Assembly: GCA_036675505.1 (NCBI GenBank)
Contig: JAKFEW010000115.1
Location: forward strand, 1-46,655
Direction of reading: 5' to 3'
DNA length: 46,655 bases
Source of the DNA: JAKFEW01 sp036675505
GTDB lineage: Bacteria; Cyanobacteriota; Sericytochromatia; S15B-MN24; JAQBPE01
Shown here: in pieces, positions 1 to 7,232 of the stretch
How positions within the stretch are numbered: the stretch's first letter is position 1
How the letters are laid out: each line of letters begins with the position of its first letter
Program-made: the position numbers and the translations under genes
Notes under the pieces: model-generated
The model's database searches: none
What the model saw: only the letters and a program-made list of their open reading frames with translations
What the model was told of the DNA's origin: nothing

Positions 1-170
1 GACGTGGGCGTGGCCGCCGCCGCGGGCGAGGCGGTCGGGGTGGCCGAGGTGGTCGCCACGGGGGCGCCCGGGGCCGGCGCCGAAGCCTGGGGCGCCGTGG
101 CGGGCTGCCCGGCGCTGCAGGCGGCGAGCGAGAGCGCGGAGGCCATTAGGAGGGCGGCGGCGATGCGCAT
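1..170 (-). CDS. Lipoprotein, N-terminal part only (runs off left edge)
   Basis: Only about 56 codons lie in the window; the gene continues beyond base 1. The start ATG at 170 follows an AGAGGTG ribosome binding site. The first 18 residues form a lipoprotein signal peptide: Arg2, a hydrophobic core and the lipobox LAAC with Cys18. After it comes an Ala/Pro/Thr-rich linker, like the one in the neighbouring lipoprotein at 303-914, which has the same orientation. The mature domain is not visible, so no function can be given. Confidence rests on the lipobox and the ribosome binding site. Confidence 0.7.
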   Translation of the reverse strand, partial: MRIAAALLMASALSLAACSAGQPATAPQASAPAPGAPVATTSATPTASPAAAATPT

Positions 171-302
171 TGTTCACCTCTAGAAAACACGATCGGGTTT
201 CCTGGTGTACGCTTGCCCGCTTACCCCAGCGCGGCTCCTTGTCCGCCTACCCGGCGAGGCCAAGCGGGTTGGGACGATTCGCGTACCTGGCCGCCTCCCG
301 GC

Positions 303-914
303 CTACATCGTGACGACGTTGTCGCAGGTCGCGGTGCCCTTTACCTTGAAGGTGCCCGTCACCGGCGGGTTCGCGTAAGTCGACGGCGCGAACTCGACCT
401 CGAAGCTCGTGACCCACTTCGCGCCCTCGATCTTCTCGATCTTGAACGTGCCGGCCTTGCCCTCCCAGGCGCCGAGCTTCAGCCCCGCGCCATCGAGCGT
501 CGTGTGATTGTACAGGGCGGTCGCGTAGGCGTCCTTGGCGTCGAAGGCGTCGGCGGCGAGGATGATGCGGTACGACTTCTCGGCGGGCTTCTCGAAGATG
601 TTGAAGGCTACCTGGCGGGTGAGCGAGTCGGTCTTGTGGGCTATCGTGATGCCGCCACCCGGGGACCCGCCGCTCGTGGCGCCGCTGATGGCGATGGTCG
701 GGAACGGCGAGGTGTCGGGCCCGCCGCTGACGTCCGAGAAGGTGAACGTGGCCTGGCCGCCGGTCACGACCTGGGCAGCGGCCGCCGGGGACGTGGCGGC
801 ACCGGGGGCGGGCGAGGCCGCGCCGGGGGTGACGGTGCCGGTGGCCGAGGCGGTGCAGGCGGTGAGCAGCGCGGCGGCGGCGAGGAGGGCGGGGGCGAGG
901 AGATGGCGGGACAT
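303..914 (-). CDS. Lipoprotein of unknown function
   Basis: A 203-residue protein with a clear lipoprotein signal (hydrophobic stretch, lipobox LTAC, Cys20), then an Ala/Gly/Pro/Thr linker to about residue 50. The mature part (about 55-203) looks beta-rich, with alternating Thr/Phe/Val strands and a late 'GTFKVKGTATCDNV' segment. That pattern resembles small secreted beta-sandwich domains, but no family is recognised. The start ATG at 914 has a GAGGT site upstream. It lies between minD and another lipoprotein on the same strand. The 107-bp gap to minD holds a hairpin, so it probably has its own transcript. Confidence 0.75.
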   Translation of the reverse strand: MSRHLLAPALLAAAALLTACTASATGTVTPGAASPAPGAATSPAAAAQVVTGGQATFTFSDVSGGPDTSPFPTIAISGATSGGSPGGGITIAHKTDSLTRQVAFNIFEKPAEKSYRIILAADAFDAKDAYATALYNHTTLDGAGLKLGAWEGKAGTFKIEKIEGAKWVTSFEVEFAPSTYANPPVTGTFKVKGTATCDNVVTM

Positions 915-934
915 GTTGACCTCGATGGAATCAG

Positions 935-957
935 GCGAGCGTTAGTCTTACGCTCGC
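935..957. terminator. Stem-loop between minD and the lipoprotein gene
   Basis: GCGAGCGT (935-942) pairs perfectly with ACGCTCGC (950-957) around a 7-nt loop. A second dyad, ACCCCGAC/GTCGGGGT, lies at about 963-994. Neither has a U-tract on the minus strand; the only T-run follows the first hairpin on the plus strand, where no gene precedes it. It could end the minD transcript or fold in the leader of the lipoprotein gene. Confidence 0.3.
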
Positions 958-1022
958 GTTTTACCCCGACCGACCGATGATCATACGTCGGGGTTTCCAC
1001 CAGGTCTGGTGATGGCTCGCCG

Positions 1023-1814
1023 TTAGGCGAACATCTGCTTGATGCGCCCGAAGAACGTCACCTGGCCCGGCGTGACCACCAGCTGGAGGTTGCGGCCACC
1101 CAGGGCGATGGCCATCGCCTCGAAGGTCTTGCGCAGCTTGGCGTTGCGGTCGAGGACCAGCGGCTCGCCCTTGTTGGTCGAGGTGATCACGGTCGGGTCG
1201 TCCGGCATGACGGCGATCGCCGGCACCCCGAGCAGCTCCTCGATGTCGGCCACCGCGATCTGGTCGTGCCTGGCGATCAGCTCCGGGCGGCAGCGGTTGA
1301 TGATGAGGCGCGTCTCCTTCATCCCGGCCTTCTCGAGCAGGCCGACCACGCGGTCCGCGTCGCGCACCGAGCTGACCTCGGGGTTGACCACCACGAGCGC
1401 CTCGTCGGCACCGGCGATCGCCACCTGGAAGCCGTCCTCGATGCCCGCGGGGCAGTCGATCAGGACGAAGTCGAAGCTCTCGCGCAGGCCGCCGCAGATG
1501 ATCTGCATGTCCACCGGCCGCAGCACGGACTTGTCGCAACGCTGCGAGGCGGGCAGGAAGTAGAGGTTCGTGTTGCGGCGGTCGTGGATGAGCGCCTGCT
1601 GGAGCCGGCAGTCGCCGAAGGCGACGTCGATGATGTCGAAGATGATGCGCTGCTCCACGCCGAGCACGAGGTCGAGGTTGCGCAGCCCCATATCCGTGTC
1701 GACCAGGCAGACCTTGTGGCCGTTCTGCGCCAACGCCATGCCCAGGTTGGCGGTCACGGTCGTCTTGCCGACCCCGCCCTTGCCCGACGTCACCACGATC
1801 ACTTTGCCAGCCAT
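1023..1814 (-). CDS. minD: Septum site-determining ATPase MinD
   Basis: A 263-residue ParA/MinD ATPase that positions the division septum by cycling on and off the membrane. The deviant Walker A motif SGKGGVGKTT lies at residues 10-19, with signature Lys12 and P-loop Lys17. Next comes 'DTDMGLRNLD' (switch I) and 'FVLIDCPAG' (Walker B). The C-terminus 'GRIKQMFA' fits the amphipathic membrane-targeting helix that separates MinD from ParA. The length is normal for MinD. The ATG at 1814 is preferred over upstream in-frame codons because it starts the conserved domain and follows GAGGAGA. MinC and MinE are not adjacent, which is unusual; they must be elsewhere or absent. Confidence 0.93.
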   Translation of the reverse strand: MAGKVIVVTSGKGGVGKTTVTANLGMALAQNGHKVCLVDTDMGLRNLDLVLGVEQRIIFDIIDVAFGDCRLQQALIHDRRNTNLYFLPASQRCDKSVLRPVDMQIICGGLRESFDFVLIDCPAGIEDGFQVAIAGADEALVVVNPEVSSVRDADRVVGLLEKAGMKETRLIINRCRPELIARHDQIAVADIEELLGVPAIAVMPDDPTVITSTNKGEPLVLDRNAKLRKTFEAMAIALGGRNLQLVVTPGQVTFFGRIKQMFA

Positions 1815-1933
1815 TTCCGGTCTCCTCGTCTGTCTTTCCTCATCCGGAGAGCAGCGTAGCGGATGAAGATTGCACGCGTGTTGCGCGTTCGTGCTTGCTA
1901 CGTTGCGGATGCGGGCCGGGCGGCTTCTTCGCG

Positions 1934-1942
1934 TGGTAGAAT
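1934..1942 (+). promoter_or_regulatory. Extended -10 promoter element (TGGTAGAAT)
   Basis: TGG-TAGAAT ends 9 nt before the ATG at 1952, so the transcript would begin at or just before the start codon. No ribosome binding site is seen. The same TGG-TAnnAT form precedes hemD and hemE. Confidence 0.45.
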
Positions 1943-1951
1943 CAGCGCCCG

Positions 1952-2548
1952 ATGACCACTGGCCTCGCTCTGACCCTCGCTGATTACCTCGATCGCCTGG
2001 CCGCCCCGGACCGCGCGCCGGCCGGCGCGACCGCCGCATGCGTGGCCGTCGCGACCGGGCTCGCGCTCTTCGTGAAGGCGCTGCGCAACCCGCCGGGCCA
2101 GGTCGACCCCGGCGCGGCGCGCGGCGACATCGAGTTGCTCGAGGCGCTGCGCCGCCGGGTGACCAAGCTCGTCGAGACCGCGATGCGCACCGAAGCGGCG
2201 CTGCCGGCTCACGACGCCGAGGACCAGCCGGCGGCGGGCCCGGCGGCGCGGCTGCCGGCCTACCGCGTCACGCGCACGCTGGTCGACCTCACGATCCAGG
2301 GCCTCGGCCAGATCAAGCCGACGCTCGATATGGGCAGCACGGCGATGCTGGCCGATCTCGAGGCGGCCTGGCGGCTCCAGGCGGCAGGGCTCGAGGCGGC
2401 GATCGCCTGCTGCGAGGACCACCTGCGCCGCCTGCCCCCCGAGCTCGTCGCGGGCGAGGCCGAGGCGCTCGAGCGCCAGGCGCGGAGCGGCCGGGAGCTG
2501 CAAGCACGGGCGCTCGCGGAGTTGGCCTGGCGACGCGGAAAATGCTGA
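1952..2548 (+). CDS. Formiminotransferase-cyclodeaminase family (FchA-like) protein
   Basis: A 198-residue protein resembling the C-terminal cyclodeaminase domain of FTCD and stand-alone FchA cyclohydrolases, which interconvert methenyl- and formyl-tetrahydrofolate. What is seen: an N-terminal 'YLDRLAAPDRAPAGATAAC' segment that matches the family's 'FLdaLas..paPgGGSvAA' opening, followed by helices typical of the all-alpha fold. The glycine-rich substrate loop is altered (PAGAT instead of PGGGS), so activity is uncertain. It is first in a run with purU, which acts on formyl-tetrahydrofolate, and this supports the folate assignment. No ribosome binding site is visible and the mRNA may be nearly leaderless. 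Confidence 0.65.
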   Translation: MTTGLALTLADYLDRLAAPDRAPAGATAACVAVATGLALFVKALRNPPGQVDPGAARGDIELLEALRRRVTKLVETAMRTEAALPAHDAEDQPAAGPAARLPAYRVTRTLVDLTIQGLGQIKPTLDMGSTAMLADLEAAWRLQAAGLEAAIACCEDHLRRLPPELVAGEAEALERQARSGRELQARALAELAWRRGKC

Positions 2549-2615
2549 TTGTAAGCGCCAGGCTCTCGAACGCCCCGTACGGGGCGGGCGGGTGGGGCGG
2601 TTGGAGATGCTAGGT

Positions 2616-3464
2616 ATGAAAGCGACGTTGATCGTCACCTGTCCTGACCAGCGCGGCCTCGTGGCGGCGATCGCCGGCTTCCTGGCCCAGCACGAGGCGA
2701 ACATCGTCGAGTTCCAGGAGACCGTGTCGGCGGAGGACGGCCAGTTCTTCGCGCGCGTGGTCTTCGAGGTCTCGGGCTCCTCGATCGCCGCCGAAGAGAT
2801 CGGCCCGGCCTTCACGCCGCTCGCGCGGCGCTTCGACATGCAATGGAAGGTGTACTTCTCGACCCAGCGCAAGCGCATGGGCATCCTCGTCTCCCGCTAC
2901 GACCACTGCATGTTCGACCTGCTGCAGCGCGTGAAATCCGGTGAGCTGGCGGTGGACGTGCCCTTCGTGGTCAGCAACCATGCGGACCTCGAGCACGTCG
3001 CGACCTTCTTCGGCGTGCCTTTCCACCACCTGCCGGTGACCGCTGCGACCAAGCCCGAGCAGGAGGCGAGGATCAAGGCGCTGGCGGACGAGGCGCGCGC
3101 GGACTTCCTCGTGATGGCGCGCTACATGCAGATCCTTTCGGGCGAACTCCTCGGCCACTTCCCGCACCGCGTGATCAACATCCACCACAGCTTCCTGCCC
3201 GCCTTCATCGGCGGCAGGCCGTACCACCAGGCCTACGAGCGCGGCGTGAAGCTGATCGGCGCCACCGCCCACTACGCCACCGAGGACCTCGACGAGGGCC
3301 CGATCATCGATCAGGACGTGGTGCGCGTTCACCACGGCGAGACGATCGACGACCTCGTCCGCAAGGGGCGCGACATCGAGCGCGTCGTGCTCGCGCGGGC
3401 CGTGCGCATGCACACCGAAAACCGGGTGGTCGTTTCGGGCCGGCGCACCATCGTCTTCGCATGA
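2616..3464 (+). CDS. purU: Formyltetrahydrofolate deformylase PurU
   Basis: A 282-residue enzyme hydrolysing 10-formyl-tetrahydrofolate to formate and tetrahydrofolate, which supplies formate to PurT and balances the one-carbon pool. Residues 1-80 are an ACT domain ('VTCPDQRGLVAAIAGFL'). Residues about 88-275 are the formyltransferase fold, with 'VSNH', 'VINIHHSFLPAF' (catalytic His) and 'TAHYATEDLDEGPII' (catalytic Asp region). The ATG at 2616 gives the normal length and has GGAG nine bases upstream. An in-frame ATG at 2607 is possible but overlaps that site. Its stop overlaps the next gene by 4 nt (ATGA), so the ABC transporter genes are translationally coupled to it. Confidence 0.95.
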   Translation: MKATLIVTCPDQRGLVAAIAGFLAQHEANIVEFQETVSAEDGQFFARVVFEVSGSSIAAEEIGPAFTPLARRFDMQWKVYFSTQRKRMGILVSRYDHCMFDLLQRVKSGELAVDVPFVVSNHADLEHVATFFGVPFHHLPVTAATKPEQEARIKALADEARADFLVMARYMQILSGELLGHFPHRVINIHHSFLPAFIGGRPYHQAYERGVKLIGATAHYATEDLDEGPIIDQDVVRVHHGETIDDLVRKGRDIERVVLARAVRMHTENRVVVSGRRTIVFA

Positions 3465-4201
3465 CCGCGCCGGTCGTCCTGGAGGTCGAGGGCCTCGTGA
3501 AGCGCTTCGGCGACTTCACGGCCGTGGACGGGATCTCCTTCCAGGTGGGCCGTGGCGAGATCGTGGGCCTGCTCGGGCCGAACGGCGCGGGCAAGACCAC
3601 GACCATCCAGATGTTGCTCGCGCTGCTCACGCCCACCGCCGGGCGGATCACGGCCTTCGGCCTGGACCTCGCCCGCAGCCGCGAGGCGGTGCTGCAGCGC
3701 GTGAACTTCTCCTCGACTTACGTGAACCTGCCCTACATGCTCTCCGCACGCGAGAACCTGACGGTCTTCGCGCGGCTCTACGGCATGCCGCGGCCCGCCG
3801 AGCGGGTCGCCGAGGTGGTGGCCGACCTCGAGATGGCGGACTACGTCGACAAGCAGACCAAGACCCTCTCGAGCGGCCAGCTCACGCGCCTGCACCTCGC
3901 GAAGGCGCTGCTCAACCGCCCCGAGCTGCTGTTCCTCGACGAGCCGACGGCCAGCCTCGACCCGGACACCGCCGACCGCATGCGCAAGTACCTCAAGGGC
4001 GTGCGCGAGCGCCACGGCCTCGCGATGCTCTACACCAGCCACAACATGAAGGAGATGGAGGAGATGTGCGACCGCATCCTCTTCCTGCAGCGCGGCAAGA
4101 TCCGCTACGCGGGCACGCCGGCCGAGCTGATGGCGCGCCTCGGCGTGGAGGACCTCGAGCAGCTGTTCCTCTCGGTGGCGCGCGAGGGCGAGCCCGAATG
4201 A
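3461..4201 (+). CDS. ABC-2 type exporter, ATP-binding protein
   Basis: A 246-residue ABC ATPase with Walker A 'GPNGAGKTT' (Lys45), the signature 'LSSGQ' at about 140, Walker B 'LLFLDEP' just after, and a switch His in 'YTSHNMKEME'. It resembles DrrA/NatA/CcmA-type exporters. Its start overlaps the purU stop, and its stop overlaps the permease start by 4 nt, so the three genes form a tightly coupled operon. Substrate unknown: this subclass exports drugs, polysaccharides or ions. The link to the two folate genes is unexplained. Confidence 0.9.
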   Translation: MTAPVVLEVEGLVKRFGDFTAVDGISFQVGRGEIVGLLGPNGAGKTTTIQMLLALLTPTAGRITAFGLDLARSREAVLQRVNFSSTYVNLPYMLSARENLTVFARLYGMPRPAERVAEVVADLEMADYVDKQTKTLSSGQLTRLHLAKALLNRPELLFLDEPTASLDPDTADRMRKYLKGVRERHGLAMLYTSHNMKEMEEMCDRILFLQRGKIRYAGTPAELMARLGVEDLEQLFLSVAREGEPE

Positions 4202-4989
4202 AGCTGCACCGCGTCCTGGCGATCGTGAGCCGCCACGGCTACCTCCACCGGCGCAGCCCGTTCCGGCTCTTCGAGCTCCTTTACTGGCCGTTCCTCGAGC
4301 TCGTGGTATGGGGCTTCGTCTCGATCTGGATCCAGACCGTCGCGGGCGCCGCCGGCAACTTCATCGCTTTCTTCCTGGGCGGCTTCATCCTCTGGGACCT
4401 CATGTTCCGGGCCCAGCAGGGCCTCTCGATGGCCTACCTGGAGGAGGTCTGGTCGCGCAACCTCATGAACCTGTTCGTCTCGCCGCTGACGGTCGGCGAG
4501 TTCCTCACCGCCTCGGGCGTGGTGAGCCTGATCAAGCTGACGATCTCGACGGTGGTCATGGCCTTCCTGGCGGCCACGATGTACGGATTCAGCGTGTTCT
4601 CGCTCGGCGTGGCGCTGGTGCCCTTCCTGGTGATCCTCGTGCTGTTCGGCTGGGCGCTCGGCGTGGCCACGATGGGCCTCGTGATGCGCTTCGGCCAGGG
4701 CGCCGAGTCGCTGGTCTGGGTGGTGGCCTTCGTGATCCAGCCGGTCGCCTGCGTGTTCTACCCGCTCGCGACCTTGCCGCCCTGGCTCCAGCCCGTGGCG
4801 CTGGCGACGCCTCTCGTCCACGTCTTCGAGGGCATGCGCGCCGTGATCGCGGGCGGCGGGGTGCCCTGGCGCCACATCGCGATCGGCGCCGCGCTCGACG
4901 TGCTGTACGTGGCGGCGGCGATCGCCTTTTTCCACTACACCTTCGCGATCGTGCGCGATCGGGGGCTCCTGGCGCGCACCGGCGAGTGA
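4198..4989 (+). CDS. ABC-2 type transporter permease
   Basis: A 263-residue membrane protein partnering the ATPase at 3461-4201. About six hydrophobic segments are visible, including 'FIAFFLGGFILW', 'LIKLTISTVVMAFLAATM', 'LVPFLVILVLFGWALGVA' and 'LVWVVAFVIQPVACVF'. The 'FYPLATLPPWLQPVALATPLVH' region is typical of ABC-2 permeases, where it precedes the last membrane helix. The ATG at 4198 overlaps the ATPase stop. It is the last gene of the operon; the next gene (gshA-like) has its own AT-rich leader. Substrate unknown. Confidence 0.9.
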   Translation: MKLHRVLAIVSRHGYLHRRSPFRLFELLYWPFLELVVWGFVSIWIQTVAGAAGNFIAFFLGGFILWDLMFRAQQGLSMAYLEEVWSRNLMNLFVSPLTVGEFLTASGVVSLIKLTISTVVMAFLAATMYGFSVFSLGVALVPFLVILVLFGWALGVATMGLVMRFGQGAESLVWVVAFVIQPVACVFYPLATLPPWLQPVALATPLVHVFEGMRAVIAGGGVPWRHIAIGAALDVLYVAAAIAFFHYTFAIVRDRGLLARTGE

Positions 4990-5010
4990 TGCGACACATT
5001 CCGCAACGAA

Positions 5011-5049
5011 GTTAAGGCCCGATTAATTTTCTTAGCAAGTTTTTAACCG
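5011..5049 (+). promoter_or_regulatory. AT-rich leader with phased TTAA repeats upstream of gshA
   Basis: In this GC-rich genome the stretch stands out. GTTAAGGC (5011), ATTAATTT (5022), CTTAGCAA (5031) and TTTAACCG (5042) are spaced by 11, 9 and 11 bp. This resembles a degenerate Pho box or another helix-phased binding site. It lies about 50-90 nt before the gshA start codon. Confidence 0.3.
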
Positions 5050-5100
5050 AAGCGCCGATAAGGGATTCAAGTCCACCCCGCTCGCTGGAATGGAGGTCCC

Positions 5101-6249
5101 ATGATCGCGCCACTGAAGAAGGGCATCGAAGTAGAGGTTTTCACCGGCACGCGTGAAGGCGTCCCGGCGGACCTTTCGCCGAAGATCGTGCCGGCGCTCG
5201 AGAACGACGGCTTCGTGTTCGAGTCGGATGCGCGCCACGTCGAGTACGTGACCGCCCCCATCACCGACTACGACGTGCTCGCCCGCGCCATCGTCGAGCC
5301 GCGCCTGAAGCTGCGCTCGTTCCTGGAGACCCAGGGCGACTACACGATCTTCCCCGGCTCCACGCTGGCCTTGCCCTTCGATCAGAACTTCCACGCCTCG
5401 CTGCCGAACAACACCTACTACCAGTGGGTCGGCGCGAACTTCGGCACCAGCATCCTGACGAGCAGCATCCACGTGAGCGTCGGCCTGGACGACCCGGACG
5501 AGATCGTCCAGGTGACGAACTGGCTGCGGATGGACGTTCCGCTGATCCTCGCGCTGGCCGCGAGCTCGCCCTACAAGAACGGCGAGTACACGGGCCTGCA
5601 CTCGAGCCGCTGGATGACGTTCCCGCAGGAGCCCGTCGACCTGCGCTTCTTCGACGACCACGCGGACTTCGTCTCGTTCGTCGAGGACGGCCTCGCGTCG
5701 GGCAAGATGCGTTCCGTCCGCCACATGTGGAGCGCCGTGCGCCCCAACGGCAACGATCGCCCCTACGACCTGAACCGCATCGAGACCCGCATCGCCGACC
5801 TGGCCTACGATCCGGGCCTGATGCTCGCCATCACGGCGCTGCTCGAGGCGCGCATCCAGCACCTGCGCATGAAGACCGGCAAGCCTGACGCGTCGTTGAT
5901 GGCCGTCGCCCGCGAGAACGAGCGCCGCATCGCGAAGGACAGCCTGAACGCCAGCGTGTGGCACTATGGCAAGGAAGTCCCGGTGCGCGTCGCGCTGGCC
6001 CGCCTGATCGGCGAGGTTGAGGGCATCATGCGGGCCAACGGCACCTACCACCACCTGGCGGCGATCGACGAGGTGCTCGCGACGGGCAACGAGGCGATGA
6101 AGCTGATCAAGCGCGTCGAGACGCTCGGCGACCTGCGCGCGGCCGTGATGGAGGCCATCGACGAAGCCGAGGCGATCGACATCCGCTGGGCCCACAAGCT
6201 GGGCCTCATGGGAGGCGCCGACGTCGACGCGGGCGTCCGGACGGCCTAG
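5101..6249 (+). CDS. gshA: Glutamate-cysteine ligase, cyanobacterial type (GCS2-like)
   Basis: A 382-residue protein of the cyanobacterial glutamate-cysteine ligase family, which makes gamma-glutamylcysteine, the first step to glutathione. Family features seen: the N-terminal 'KKGIEVEVFTG' glutamate-binding strand, 'ESDARHVEYVTAPITDY', 'FPGSTLALPFD', 'SSIHVSVGLDDP', 'ALAASSPYKNGEYTG' and 'LNRIETRIADLA'. Length agrees with the family. The ATG at 5101 follows a perfect GGAGG six bases upstream. gshB is not in the window. It overlaps the convergent gene at 6246-6674 by 4 nt through a shared CTAG. This family is mainly known from cyanobacteria, which supports the lineage call. Confidence 0.85.
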   Translation: MIAPLKKGIEVEVFTGTREGVPADLSPKIVPALENDGFVFESDARHVEYVTAPITDYDVLARAIVEPRLKLRSFLETQGDYTIFPGSTLALPFDQNFHASLPNNTYYQWVGANFGTSILTSSIHVSVGLDDPDEIVQVTNWLRMDVPLILALAASSPYKNGEYTGLHSSRWMTFPQEPVDLRFFDDHADFVSFVEDGLASGKMRSVRHMWSAVRPNGNDRPYDLNRIETRIADLAYDPGLMLAITALLEARIQHLRMKTGKPDASLMAVARENERRIAKDSLNASVWHYGKEVPVRVALARLIGEVEGIMRANGTYHHLAAIDEVLATGNEAMKLIKRVETLGDLRAAVMEAIDEAEAIDIRWAHKLGLMGGADVDAGVRTA

Positions 6250-6674
6250 CGGCCGTCCGGCGGGAGGACCTCGGGCCGGATCGCTTCGCCGTCAGGCGAG
6301 CCCGGCCGCGGCCCGAGGTCCTTGACCACCTGGCGGAAGGCCGCCTGGCGCGCCATCTTGAGCATGCTGCGGATCTTGAAGCGCGTCCACCAGCGCCACC
6401 AGCGCGCGCGAATTGGGCCGACCGCCTTGTAGGGCGGGCGCACCTCCACTTTCACCGAGGTCGAAGCGCCGCCCGGCTCGAACACCACGGTCACGCTCTC
6501 GCCCGTCGGCGCGAGCATCTGCAAGGGGTTCCGGAGATCCACGACGCGCAACTGCTCCGTGATCCCCGGCTGGCGCGGCTCGAGCTTCGGCGCGGCCAGT
6601 AAGAGCAAACGACGCACGCCCTCCAGGTCGGTGGGCAGCTCGGTCTTCAAGCGAATGGGGGCCGGGTGGGTCAC
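6246..6674 (-). CDS. Conserved hypothetical protein, possibly SRPBCC-like
   Basis: A 142-residue soluble protein with no signal peptide. The GTG at 6674 is chosen because GGAG lies eight bases upstream; an in-frame ATG at 6713 lacks such a site. The middle alternates hydrophobic and polar residues ('SVTVVFEPGGASTSVKVEVRPP'-type strands) and is followed by a strongly basic, Trp-rich segment (RARWWRWWTRFKIRSML) and a helix. A helix-grip (SRPBCC) fold is possible but unproven. It converges on gshA with a 4-nt overlap of the two stop codons. Confidence 0.6.
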   Translation of the reverse strand: MTHPAPIRLKTELPTDLEGVRRLLLLAAPKLEPRQPGITEQLRVVDLRNPLQMLAPTGESVTVVFEPGGASTSVKVEVRPPYKAVGPIRARWWRWWTRFKIRSMLKMARQAAFRQVVKDLGPRPGSPDGEAIRPEVLPPDGR

Positions 6675-6904
6675 TGGAGAAGCTCCTGGGGGGCGGCACA
6701 CGTATCTTAACATGCGGTCGGACGGCCAGACGGGGCCCCATTCAGCGGGCGGCCGACGCTTACTTGATACGACAATGCCGATTCGACACCTTATTAAATT
6801 TCTGATAAACTTGAAGCACGCAATCGGGAGAGCCTACGTATATCACGGTTCCGCCGGAACTTACGCTCGGTTCGCTCTCTGCAAATGAAGGAGACTCACG
6901 ACTC

Positions 6905-7174
6905 ATGGCCATGTATCTCGGTAAGAACTGGGACGAAGTCACCCGCGAGCTCATCCGTCGCGCTTGTGCGGCCGGTCAGCTGCCCGACACCGCGGAGTTC
7001 CAACTGCGCCAGTTCCTCGAGGACGGCATCGTCGTGATCGCGTACCAGAAGGGCCCCTCGAACCGCAGCGGTCGCGGTGGCACCACCACCTTCTTCGAAG
7101 TCCGCCTCTCCGAGGGTGGCATCCAGGCCAAGCAGCTCACGAGCCTCGGCCCGATCAACCCGGTCGCGGTCTAA
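6905..7174 (+). CDS. Small orphan protein, 89 residues
   Basis: A compact soluble protein with no membrane segment or signal. It has a helical N-terminal half ('EVTRELIRRACAAGQL') and a beta-like C-terminal half containing a Gly/Ser-rich loop (SNRSGRGG) followed by 'TTTFFEVRLSE'. It has a strong AAGGAG site, an AT-rich upstream region (6780-6860) and a textbook terminator, so it is a monocistronic and probably well expressed gene. No family is recognised. It sits between a hypothetical gene and htrA, both on the other strand. Confidence 0.7.
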   Translation: MAMYLGKNWDEVTRELIRRACAAGQLPDTAEFQLRQFLEDGIVVIAYQKGPSNRSGRGGTTTFFEVRLSEGGIQAKQLTSLGPINPVAV

Positions 7175-7191
7175 GACCTGCCAGCAGCAAA

Positions 7192-7219
7192 CCCCCCGGC
7201 GATTCGCCGGGGGGTTTTT
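7192..7219 (+). terminator. Rho-independent terminator
   Basis: CCCCCCGGCG (7192-7201) and CGCCGGGGGG (7205-7214) form a 10-bp perfect stem with an ATT loop, followed by TTTTT. It ends the small gene at 6905-7174. The A-run before the stem is short, so termination of the convergent htrA transcript would be weaker. The same stem arms recur at 36553-36574. Confidence 0.92.
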
Positions 7220-7232
7220 GCGGGTGGGTGGG

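Noticed and set aside
5032..6195. A 387-codon minus-strand frame opposite gshA
   Set aside because: Shadow frame; the plus strand has the ligase motifs and a GGAGG site.
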